Assembly (NCBI RefSeq): GCF_038002825.1
Contig: NZ_JBBODF010000001.1
Coordinates: 6,696,001-6,760,000, forward strand
Direction of reading: 5' to 3'
DNA length: 64,000 nt
DNA from: Paenibacillus sp. FSL H8-0048
GTDB taxonomy: Bacteria > Bacillota > Bacilli > Paenibacillales > Paenibacillaceae
Each line of letters starts with the position of its first letter. Positions within the stretch are counted from its first letter, which is position 1. The notes under the pieces are model-generated. The model made no database searches. It had not been told where the DNA came from and worked only from the letters and a program-made list of their open reading frames with translations. A program made the position numbers and the translations under genes. Of the stretch, positions 7,934 to 14,874 are shown one piece after another.

Positions 7934-8682
7934 TGATAAAGGTGAGCCATTTATCCAAGTCTTTTCACGGCAATCTGATTCTGGACGATCTCTCTGTCGA
8001 GATTAACAAGGGAGATGTCGTGGCCATCATCGGTTCGTCCGGTGCGGGCAAATCCACCTTCCTGCGTTCGCTTAACTGCCTGGAGCAGGCGGACCGGGGC
8101 ACGCTGGATCTCGAAGGCTTCAAGGTCGATTTCAGCACGATCACGAACAAGCAGCGGCTGGAGCTGCGCAAGCAGACAGCGATGGTATTCCAGCAATTCA
8201 ATCTGTTCCAGCACCGGACGGCGCTGGATAATGTCAAGGAAGGCCTGAAGATTGTGAAGCGGATGAATGACCGCGAGGCCGCGCAGATTGCTCAGAAGCA
8301 GCTGGAGCAGGTAGGCCTTGCTGAGCGTGCTCATTATTATCCGAAGCATCTGTCCGGCGGCCAGCAGCAGCGGGTGGGCATTGCCCGTGCGCTCGCGATG
8401 AATCCGAAGCTGCTGCTCCTGGACGAGCCGACCTCAGCGCTTGACCCTGAGCTGGTGGGCGAGGTGCTGCAGACGATTAAGAAGACCGCCGCTACCGGCC
8501 AGACCATGATTCTCGTCTCGCATGAGATGAGCTTTGTCTATGAAGTGGCGAATAAGGTGCTTTTCTTGGACAAAGGCAAGATTGTCGAGGAAGGAACGCC
8601 GGACGAGGTGTTCAACCATCCGAAGTCCGAGCGGGCCAAGGAGTTCCTGCATAATTATTTCCGCAATAAGTCTAGTATTTAA
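7933..8682 (+). CDS. Amino-acid ABC transporter ATP-binding protein
   Basis: The start at 7933 gives 249 residues beginning MIKVSHLSKSF. It is preferred to the in-frame ATG 21 nt upstream because AAGGAGGG (7918-7925) sits at the right distance and the ATG overlaps the permease stop in TGATG. Walker A is GSSGAGKST, the Q loop is VFQQFNLF, the signature is LSGGQQQRVGIARAL, Walker B is LLLLDEPTSALD, and the H-loop His is in LVSHEM. It is the cytoplasmic motor of the polar amino-acid transporter. A strong terminator follows. Confidence 0.95.
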   Translation: MIKVSHLSKSFHGNLILDDLSVEINKGDVVAIIGSSGAGKSTFLRSLNCLEQADRGTLDLEGFKVDFSTITNKQRLELRKQTAMVFQQFNLFQHRTALDNVKEGLKIVKRMNDREAAQIAQKQLEQVGLAERAHYYPKHLSGGQQQRVGIARALAMNPKLLLLDEPTSALDPELVGEVLQTIKKTAATGQTMILVSHEMSFVYEVANKVLFLDKGKIVEEGTPDEVFNHPKSERAKEFLHNYFRNKSSI

Positions 8683-8694
8683 GAGCATTATAGT

Positions 8695-8739
8695 AAAAAC
8701 CCCGAGAAGGCGCAGGTTTGCGCTTTTTCGGGTTTTTTT
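8695..8739 (+). terminator. Terminator of the ABC transporter operon
   Basis: A long stem pairs ACCCCGAGAAGGCGCA with TGCGCTTTTTCGGGTT and is followed by seven T (8733-8739), 15 nt after the ATPase stop codon. Confidence 0.88.
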
Positions 8740-8902
8740 GGATGTGCAATTAAATTGGTAATCGAAGCTTCGTTGTCACTGAGGTGAACATTTTCAGGCG
8801 GACGCTACCGCTCCTACAGTTCCCAATATCCCCTTTTTGCTTTTCGTTAATTTCTTTCGTTCCACTTCTATAGCTATCCTTCTTTGAGGATAGCCGCGAA
8901 GC
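8740..8902. other. Intergenic region without a supported gene
   Basis: The gap between the plus-strand terminator and the minus-strand terminator contains one perfect 8-bp inverted repeat (8873-8880 with 8887-8894, loop of 6) and a pyrimidine-rich stretch at 8829-8870. I see no gene, promoter or RNA element that can be supported. Confidence 0.5.
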
Positions 8903-8940
8903 AAAAAACAGACGTCCCCGGTTCTGCGGGAATGTCTGTT
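8903..8940 (-). terminator. Terminator of the XRE-TPR regulator transcript
   Basis: On the minus strand ACAGACATTCCC pairs with GGGGACGTCTGT with one internal mismatch and is followed by six T (plus-strand A-run 8903-8908). It lies about 210 nt beyond the regulator stop codon, so the region 8940-9118 is transcribed with the regulator. Confidence 0.75.
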
Positions 8941-9012
8941 GGTCTGTGGGCTTTCATGCGAGCAAAGGGCAGTAAGATAATTTGTATCAAATTATGAATA
9001 TGCAGGAAAGGT

Positions 9013-9165
9013 TCAGCCTCCACCCGTACCGTGTCCCATAGTTGAAATTGACAATGGAGTGCTTACATTTACTATAGGTTCTGTGGGTATCACGGGTATA
9101 AGAATTGCAATACCCAGACTACAGAGAGCTAGAAGCCGAATAGAAATTCTTAGTATTAGAATTTT
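9013..9165 (-). CDS. Candidate signalling-peptide ORF overlapping the regulator 3' end
   Basis: A minus-strand frame of 50 codons overlaps the last 47 nt of the XRE-TPR gene in another frame and ends before the shared terminator. Its product would be basic at the start (KILILRISIR), then hydrophobic (LLALCSLGIAILIPVIP), then polar with the tail SISTMGHGTGGG. This is the layout of exported Phr/PapR-type pheromone precursors, and such genes typically lie just 3' of RRNPP regulators. Against it: the frame opens right after a TGA and has no ATG, GTG or TTG before the hydrophobic part, and no SD is evident; an ATT start would be needed. Treat it as a candidate only. Confidence 0.3.
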   Translation of the reverse strand, partial: KILILRISIRLLALCSLGIAILIPVIPTEPIVNVSTPLSISTMGHGTGGG

Positions 9166-10516
9166 TCACTGTTCTGATCAGCAGTTTATATCGCTCCAGC
9201 TCTTCTTGTCCGGCTTCATACCGATATTGTTCAAACATATTGATACAAGCGAGTGCTATGCTCTCGTTGTTAATCTTGGAAGCAGATTCTAAACTTTGCA
9301 GTACGAAGCTGAATTCTTCATTTCGCTTATTTCGTATATAATAGGCAGCCAGCTCTACGAGGAACCGTGTGTGTTGATCCGATATAATCAACTGGTTGTA
9401 CTCACCAAACTCTGTAGCATATGTCTGGTATGGAATGTAGTCAGCAAACCGTTCCAGAACGTGATCTACATTCCAGCCATAACGGTTAGCTGAAGCTAGG
9501 ATATTAGATAAAGCTACAAATAATTCATCTCTTTGGGTTGAAATATGTTCAATATACTCTGAAAGGACATCCTGCTTACCAGACATAACCTGATAGAGCA
9601 AAGTATTTGCCTTGCCCCATTCCTGAAACTGAGCTATTGTTCGTTTTGCCTCTTTATCATCTTTTTGTATCCAGCTTGTATCTGTATACAGACTGACAAA
9701 TTTCAAAGCCGATGTAAAATCATTATGTTCCTCACATATACTTGCGCGCATGAGATGAGAGTAATAAATATAGAAGCATAGCGGTTTTTCAGGTTTTTTC
9801 TCTTCACCCATCCTGCGGTTTGATTGACGTTGAAGATTATAGCGAAGAGTAGCCAGATGAAGCATATCCTGAGCTAATTTATCAGCTTTTTCCCATTTAT
9901 GCAGTGAATAATACACATTTACTAAGTGCTTAATTCCATCCAACTGATCCGCCTCATCGAGCTTATCCAAATAACATTCAAAGATATGAGCCGCTTGCAG
10001 ATTCCGGGTTTGGTCGTCTCCTAGGGCAATGCGGAAGAGACGGTATTGACACAAGGCCAGCCGTTCAGAGTTCTGGTATTTCTCACTGTCGCTCACGTTC
10101 TTATACAGCAATTCTGCTGCTTGCCATAGACCCTCCTGAAACAGCCCTTCTGCCACCTCAAATAACATGGGAGCGTAGGTCAGTTTCTCCAGCAATTGCT
10201 GAACCACCTGTTCAATGCAATCCAGACGCCCAAGCTCGGCTGAACGTACTAGAAACGGCCGTAACCGCCGCCAGGTTGGCGGGGAATGATCGAAGCATTC
10301 TTCCACATAAAGGCTGTAAAAGTGATCCTCAGGAAGCCCCATTGCCCTCGTAATCCGCTCCAGATGGTTCATGGCAATGGGTTGCTGACCATGAATAAGC
10401 CGGCTGAGCGTTCCTGAATTGATTCCGGATTGTCCGGCAAACTGATTAATAGTCATCTTCTGCTGGGACAGATACCCTGTTAATGCATCGCGAATGGTCG
10501 TTAGTGTCGGGACCAT
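9119..10516 (-). CDS. XRE-family regulator with TPR-like domain (RRNPP type)
   Basis: The 465-residue protein has an N-terminal XRE helix-turn-helix at residues ~6-62 (TINQFAGQSGINSGTLSRLIHG) followed by about 380 residues of helical pairs in TPR style (for example AAELLYKNVSDSEKY, LVNVYYSLHKWEKADKLAQ). This layout and length are those of PlcR/NprR/Rgg-type regulators that bind small exported peptides in the cytoplasm and change DNA binding. The ATG has SD AGGTGGTGA. The 3' end overlaps a hydrophobic peptide frame and a terminator lies ~180 nt downstream. Its regulon is not visible. Confidence 0.82.
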   Translation of the reverse strand: MVPTLTTIRDALTGYLSQQKMTINQFAGQSGINSGTLSRLIHGQQPIAMNHLERITRAMGLPEDHFYSLYVEECFDHSPPTWRRLRPFLVRSAELGRLDCIEQVVQQLLEKLTYAPMLFEVAEGLFQEGLWQAAELLYKNVSDSEKYQNSERLALCQYRLFRIALGDDQTRNLQAAHIFECYLDKLDEADQLDGIKHLVNVYYSLHKWEKADKLAQDMLHLATLRYNLQRQSNRRMGEEKKPEKPLCFYIYYSHLMRASICEEHNDFTSALKFVSLYTDTSWIQKDDKEAKRTIAQFQEWGKANTLLYQVMSGKQDVLSEYIEHISTQRDELFVALSNILASANRYGWNVDHVLERFADYIPYQTYATEFGEYNQLIISDQHTRFLVELAAYYIRNKRNEEFSFVLQSLESASKINNESIALACINMFEQYRYEAGQEELERYKLLIRTVKNSNTKNFYSASSSL

Positions 10517-10896
10517 GTACTCACCACCTGACTAGATTCCAAGAACTATATTTTTATTTTATAGCTGTAATATTATTCTATAATATTCCAATGGTCAATA
10601 TTTCAAATGAGTACAAACCGTGAAATAGTGGCAATTGACCGAGAGAAACGCAGCGCCTGAGGAAGTTCCAATAGTAGAGTAAAGATAAGTTAAGAATCTG
10701 TGAATTTTCCGCTTTTAAGGTTAAAATATTCCTGATTGGGAGTTCATTTTCCGTTGCGGTCAACCAGCCAAACCCGCGAGAATCGCAGCAATATTCAGCT
10801 ACATTCATTAAAGTCGCAATTTTTGAGACTTTTTTGTTTTGTATCCGTATATATACCTTTAATACGACTAAAATACGCCAAAAGGAGCGATGCATC
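10517..10896. other. Intergenic region between divergent XRE regulator and hflK
   Basis: The first 90 bp are very AT-rich with short inverted repeats (TATAATATT motifs at 10565-10590), suitable for a promoter and operator of the regulator. A possible hflK promoter, TTGTTT then TTTAAT with 18-bp spacing, lies near 10835-10865. No gene is supported. Confidence 0.45.
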
Positions 10897-11949
10897 TTGA
10901 ATTTCATGAACCAGAATGGCGATAATATCCCAGGGTTCAAGCTGCCGAAATTGAAGCCGGGCATGTACAAAAGGATAGGGGTGGGGGTAGCCGCAGCGGC
11001 TGTACTCTTGTATATCGGCGCGACCTCATTTTATACGGTGCAGGAGCAGGAACGTGCAGCTATTCTGACCTTCGGCAAGTATACGGGTGAGAGCTCAGCC
11101 GGGCTTCATTTCAAATGGCCTTATCCCATCCAGGATGTAATTACCGTTCCTGCCGAGCTGACCCAGCGGATTCATATCGGATACCGCCAGGAGTCGGATG
11201 GAGCGGTGCCTGTGGATGATGAAGCTATGATGATTACGGGCGACGAGAACATTGTCTCTGCCGATGCTGTAGTCCAGTGGAAGATCAGCAATATCCGTGA
11301 TTACCTGTATAACATCGATAACCCGGAGCATTTCCTGCGTAACTCAGCCAGCTCCTCGATCCGTGCGGTGATTGGATCCGAGAAGCTGGACTATGCGATT
11401 ACCGACGGAAAGACGGTCATTCAGGATAAGGTACGCGTGCTGCTGGTGGATCTGCAGAAGAAATACAACACCGGTATTCAGATCATCGATATTAAGTTCC
11501 AGGATATTGAGCCGCCAAGCGGCCAGGTGGAGGAAGCCTTCCGCGAGGTGACGAACGCCCGTGAAGAGAAGAATACGAAGATCAACAACGCTAAGAAGTA
11601 TGAGAACGATATCATTCCGAAGGCGCGCGGTGAAGCGCAGGCCCTGCTGGAGAGGGCCGAAGGCGAGAAGAAGTCGCGTATCCTGAATGCGCAGGGGGAT
11701 GTGGCGCGGTTCAATGCGATTTTTGCCGAATATGCCAACAATCAGAGCGTCACCGAGAGCCGGCTGGTACTGGAGACGTTGGAGCAGATCCTGCCTAATG
11801 CCAAAATCTTCATTACCAACTCGAACAGTGATACGGTGAACTATCTGCCGCTGAATGAGCTGATGCGCAGCACCAAGGATAGCACCTCTGCCCCTGCCGC
11901 TGTAAATCCGGCCCCTTCAGCCGCACCGCAAGGAGGAGATGCCAAGTGA
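10897..11949 (+). CDS. hflK: HflK-like SPFH-domain membrane protein
   Basis: The TTG at 10897, 9 nt after AAAGGAG (10881-10887), gives 350 residues; the next ATG at 10906 is too far from the SD. A single membrane helix (residues ~27-47, GVGVAAAAVLLYIGATSF) is followed by an SPFH/band-7 domain (VQEQERAAILTFGKY to IKFQDIEPP) and a coiled coil. The tail is rich in Ala and Pro. HflK and HflC form a cage-like complex that modulates the FtsH protease. The gene overlaps hflC by 4 nt (GTGA), so the two are translationally coupled. Confidence 0.9.
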   Translation: MNFMNQNGDNIPGFKLPKLKPGMYKRIGVGVAAAAVLLYIGATSFYTVQEQERAAILTFGKYTGESSAGLHFKWPYPIQDVITVPAELTQRIHIGYRQESDGAVPVDDEAMMITGDENIVSADAVVQWKISNIRDYLYNIDNPEHFLRNSASSSIRAVIGSEKLDYAITDGKTVIQDKVRVLLVDLQKKYNTGIQIIDIKFQDIEPPSGQVEEAFREVTNAREEKNTKINNAKKYENDIIPKARGEAQALLERAEGEKKSRILNAQGDVARFNAIFAEYANNQSVTESRLVLETLEQILPNAKIFITNSNSDTVNYLPLNELMRSTKDSTSAPAAVNPAPSAAPQGGDAK

Positions 11950-12812
11950 AAAAAAACCCGATCATCCTATTAATATCCTCTATCGTTCTGATTATTCTGC
12001 TGGCCGGCTCTATGTACATCGTGAAGGAAGGGGAATATAAGGTTGTTCTCCGTTTCGGTGAAGCGATGCGTGCGGTGGAGGAGCCGGGGCTGAAGTTCAA
12101 GCTGCCTTTTGTCGAGAATGTCTCGGAGCTGCCCAAGTATCAGATGACGTACGAGAGCTCGCCGACCAGCATTCTGACCAAGGACCAGAAGCCGATTGTG
12201 GTCGATAATTATACCGTCTGGAGAATCACCAATGCTTCACAGTTCCTGAGAACCGTTCAATCGGTCAGCGGCGGGGTCCAGCGTATCGATGAAGCCGTCT
12301 ATAACTCGGTGCGACGCAAGCTGTCGGAGATCAATTATGAGAATATCATCAGTGAGGATACCGGCCGGGGCAATATTAATGATGAGATTACCAAGGATGT
12401 AAGTGACGCGTTGTCCCGTGATAACTATGGCATTGAAGTCATTGATGTACGGATCAAGCGTACCGACCTGCCGGAAGAGAACAAGCAGAGCGTCTACAAC
12501 CGGATGATCTCGGACCGCCAGTCCATCGCTGCGCGTTACCTGTCCGAAGGGGACGAGGAATCCAAGAAGATTACCTCCAAGGCGGACCGTGCTTCCCGGG
12601 AGCTGATGGCCCAGGCCGAAGCCGACTCCAAGAAGATTATCGCCGAAGGCGAAGGGGAAGCTGCCAAAATCTATAACCAAGCCTATGGAAAATCTCCCCA
12701 GTTCTATAGCTTCTACCGCACGTTGCAGAGTTATGTGACCACGCTGAAGAATGAGCCGGTGATCATGATCCCGATCGATTCGCCGTATGCGAAGATCCTG
12801 ATGGGACAGTAA
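11946..12812 (+). CDS. hflC: HflC-like SPFH-domain membrane protein
   Basis: The 288-residue protein starts at GTG 11946 inside the hflK stop, with SD AAGGAGGAG just upstream. A membrane helix (residues ~5-22) leads into the SPFH domain (YIVKEGEYKVVLRFGEA, VDNYTVWRI), an IDVRIKRTDLPEE segment typical of HflC and a long Ala/Glu/Lys coiled coil (ASRELMAQAEADSKKI). It partners HflK at the membrane to regulate FtsH. A clean terminator follows. Confidence 0.92.
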   Translation: MKKNPIILLISSIVLIILLAGSMYIVKEGEYKVVLRFGEAMRAVEEPGLKFKLPFVENVSELPKYQMTYESSPTSILTKDQKPIVVDNYTVWRITNASQFLRTVQSVSGGVQRIDEAVYNSVRRKLSEINYENIISEDTGRGNINDEITKDVSDALSRDNYGIEVIDVRIKRTDLPEENKQSVYNRMISDRQSIAARYLSEGDEESKKITSKADRASRELMAQAEADSKKIIAEGEGEAAKIYNQAYGKSPQFYSFYRTLQSYVTTLKNEPVIMIPIDSPYAKILMGQ

Positions 12813-12827
12813 TAGTGTAACAAATAC

Positions 12828-12870
12828 AAGAGCAGCACTTCTTCCATCTTAGGAGGAGTGCTGCTCTTTT
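12828..12870 (+). terminator. Terminator of hflKC
   Basis: An 11-bp perfect stem (12828-12838 with 12858-12868) with TTTT follows 16 nt after the hflC stop. Confidence 0.82.
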
Positions 12871-12910
12871 CGTTGAGAGGAAGCGCTAGCTTCCCGCTTG
12901 GACGGAAAAT

Positions 12911-13060
12911 AGTTGGATTTCCGGCACTTGCTGATCAGCAAATGGGCGATACGAAAACAGCAGTTGGAAAAACAGCACTTAAATTAACCCAATTCAGCGA
13001 AAATGGCGGGTATGGACTGATTTAGTTGTTGTTTTTCCACTTGCTTCCGTCGATCCTGCA
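12911..13060. repeat. Degenerate 51-bp intergenic repeat (AGTTGG core)
   Basis: Similar units begin AGTTGGATTTCCGGCACTT at 12911, AGTTGGAAAAACAGCACTT at 12962 (51 bp later) and AGTTGTTGTTTTTCCACTT at 13024 (62 bp later). The sequences before them (CAGCAAATGG, GCGAAAATGG) resemble the shared AAATG frame of the other arrays. The rest of the hflC-uppP gap (12871-13193) holds no gene that I can support. Confidence 0.5.
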
Positions 13061-13193
13061 TTAATCGCAGAATTAAGATACGTTTATCCAATTATGGTAA
13101 GTGATACAACTCGGGGGAGGGGCAAAACAGAAGGTTCAGGAGCCAGAGAAGGAGGTGGATTCCCTTCAAGCCGGGCCCCTTTACAAGTCCTGG

Positions 13194-14006
13194 TTACAAG
13201 AAAATCAGCAGCAGTGTACCCACCACGAAGCAGTAGTATGAAAAGTAGATCAGGTTCCCCTTCGCCATAATACCGATGAACCAGCGCATGGCGAAGTACG
13301 TGGCGACCAGCGTGGTGAGGAAGGCGATCAAGTAGGGCATCGCCAGCGCCGCACGGTTCGGATCATGCGCAATATCAGACGCGCCGAGGATCAGGCCCCC
13401 GATGCTGATCGGAATGTACAGCATGAAGGAGAATTTGAGTGCGGTCTCCTGCTTCATCCCGACGGCAATCGAGGCGATGACTGTTGAACCGGAACGGCTG
13501 ATGCCGGGAATCAGGGCGACTGCCTGAGCCAGCCCGACGATGATGGCGTCCTTCACTTTGAGGTTGCCGTCTCTTTTCTGGCCGCGCAGATTGCGGATCA
13601 GCCAGAGGGCTACCCCGGTAATAAGTAAGCTGATGGATACGGTATGTACAGAGGTGAAGACACGTTCGATCGTATCCTTGAAGAATACGGCAGCAACCGC
13701 TGCAGGGATTGTGCCGATAACGATGTAGATACAGAACATGAATTCGGACCGGTACTTGGCATCGCGCGTTTTCAGATAACGGAAGAACCCTGTGATTAAG
13801 TCCTTGATATCTTTGCGGAAAATAAAACAGATGGCGATCAATGAAGCCGTATTCGTTAAGATTTCAAAAGAGAGTCCATTCTGCTTCATCCCGAGCAGCC
13901 GCTGGGCAATGATTAAGTGCCCGCTGGAGGAGACGGGAATCGGTTCCGTAACCCCCTGGACCAGGCCTAAGAGCAGGTATTTCAGCCAATCGAACGCAGA
14001 TTCCAT
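13194..14006 (-). CDS. uppP: Undecaprenyl-diphosphatase
   Basis: The 270-residue multi-spanning membrane protein is a BacA/UppP phosphatase. The signature GLVQGVTEPIPVSSSGH carries catalytic Glu21 and His30, and PGISRSGST at 167-175 carries the second phosphate-binding loop with Arg171. It removes one phosphate from undecaprenyl diphosphate released by peptidoglycan and wall-polymer synthesis, regenerating the lipid carrier, and overproduction gives bacitracin resistance. It is the second gene of an operon with dedA (32-nt gap, SD AGGAGG). Expression is probably set by the S-box-like leader upstream of dedA. Confidence 0.95.
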   Translation of the reverse strand: MESAFDWLKYLLLGLVQGVTEPIPVSSSGHLIIAQRLLGMKQNGLSFEILTNTASLIAICFIFRKDIKDLITGFFRYLKTRDAKYRSEFMFCIYIVIGTIPAAVAAVFFKDTIERVFTSVHTVSISLLITGVALWLIRNLRGQKRDGNLKVKDAIIVGLAQAVALIPGISRSGSTVIASIAVGMKQETALKFSFMLYIPISIGGLILGASDIAHDPNRAALAMPYLIAFLTTLVATYFAMRWFIGIMAKGNLIYFSYYCFVVGTLLLIFL

Positions 14007-14038
14007 ATTTTCCTCCTAAAGTTGAAAATGCATTATTA

Positions 14039-14632
14039 TTAAGCCTGCCGTCTGCGGTACCGCTTGGACAGGACGTACAGCCCGAACCCTAACAGGAACA
14101 GGGTGGCCAACGGCAGAATGTAAGGCTTGACGATCTCGTCCACATGCTCCCACTGCGAACCCAGCTTGTAGCCCAGATAGACATAGATCGAAGTGATCGG
14201 AAGCATGGCAAGGAAGGTGTACAGACTGAATTTGAACACATTCATTTTGGCAATCCCGCAAGGAATGGAGATGAGTGTTCTCACACCGGGGATGAAGCGC
14301 CCGTAAAAGGCCACACCGCTGCCGTATTTATCAAAAAAACGGTCAGAGGCTTCCAGATGATGCGGACGGATGAAAAAGTACTTCCCGTACTTATGAATTG
14401 CAGGTCTGCCGCCGAACCGGCCCAGGGCATACAATGTCAGCGGACCGAGGGTACCGCCGACCGTACCGGCCAGAATGGTCAGCAGAAGCTTCATATCCCC
14501 CAGATACACCCAATATCCGGCAAGCGGAAGTACGATTTCAGCAGGCACAAATTCAAACGACAAGGCGATCATGATTCCCGCATACGACAAATCCTTAAAG
14601 AAAAGTATAAATTCCGTAATCCATTCTGTCAT
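14039..14632 (-). CDS. DedA-family membrane protein
   Basis: The ATG at 14632 (MTEWITEFILFF, 197 residues) has the SD AAGGGAG; a TTG 24 nt upstream falls inside that SD region and is rejected. The protein has the DedA/SNARE-associated architecture: EFVPAEIVLPLAGYW near residues 22-36, GGTLGPLTLYALGRFGG near 55-71 and FYGRFIPGVRTLISIPCGIAKM near 104-125, the conserved Arg/Pro motif. Some DedA proteins (UptA type) flip undecaprenyl phosphate back to the cytoplasmic face, and pairing with uppP fits that role. The exact substrate is inferred. Confidence 0.9.
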   Translation of the reverse strand: MTEWITEFILFFKDLSYAGIMIALSFEFVPAEIVLPLAGYWVYLGDMKLLLTILAGTVGGTLGPLTLYALGRFGGRPAIHKYGKYFFIRPHHLEASDRFFDKYGSGVAFYGRFIPGVRTLISIPCGIAKMNVFKFSLYTFLAMLPITSIYVYLGYKLGSQWEHVDEIVKPYILPLATLFLLGFGLYVLSKRYRRRQA

Positions 14633-14649
14633 GCTGTTCTCTCCCTTCT

Positions 14650-14680
14650 CAAACAAAAAGCCCCCTATTTAAAGGGGGCA
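14650..14680 (-). terminator. Attenuator terminator in the dedA-uppP leader
   Basis: On the minus strand GCCCCCT (14679-14673) pairs with AGGGGGC (14666-14660) and is followed by TTTTTG, 20-30 nt before the dedA start codon. Its left arm, GCCCCCTTT (14679-14671), can instead pair with AGAGGGTGC (14705-14697) at the 3' edge of the upstream aptamer-like domain with one mismatch and one wobble. This gives a terminator/antiterminator switch ahead of the coding region. Confidence 0.75.
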
Positions 14681-14701
14681 GTCTCATCAACTGTCAGCAC
14701 C

Positions 14702-14816
14702 CTCTCATCTTTGCAAGGCATCCGGGATGCCTCTAGTGCTGTGCCTGATATGCTTATAGCATGCCGGTCACAGCGGTATCATCGGGCGAAGCCCTCCACC
14801 GAACTCTGGATAAGAG
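14702..14816 (-). ncRNA. S-box-like (SAM-clan) riboswitch candidate
   Basis: Minus-strand leader RNA of about 115 nt with an S-box outline. P1 pairs CUCUUAUC (14816-14809) with GAUGAGAG (14709-14702). After it comes CAGAG, then GGUGGAGGG-loop-CCCGAUGAUACC, which matches the SAM-I P2 and kink-turn region. A stem GCUGUG/CACAGC follows, then GGCAUCC/GGAUGCC and the closing AAAGAUGAGAG. The outer parts match SAM-I well, but the P3 region (GCAACC...GGUGCUAAUUCC in classic S-boxes) is different, so it may be a variant class or degenerate. The following terminator supports an OFF switch for dedA-uppP, an unusual S-box target. An upstream TTGCTT (14865-14860) could be its -35 box. Confidence 0.5.
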
Positions 14817-14874
14817 TATTATTCAATTTGATAACATTAAAACACAACTGTAACCCATTAAGCAAGTTTGGGCG

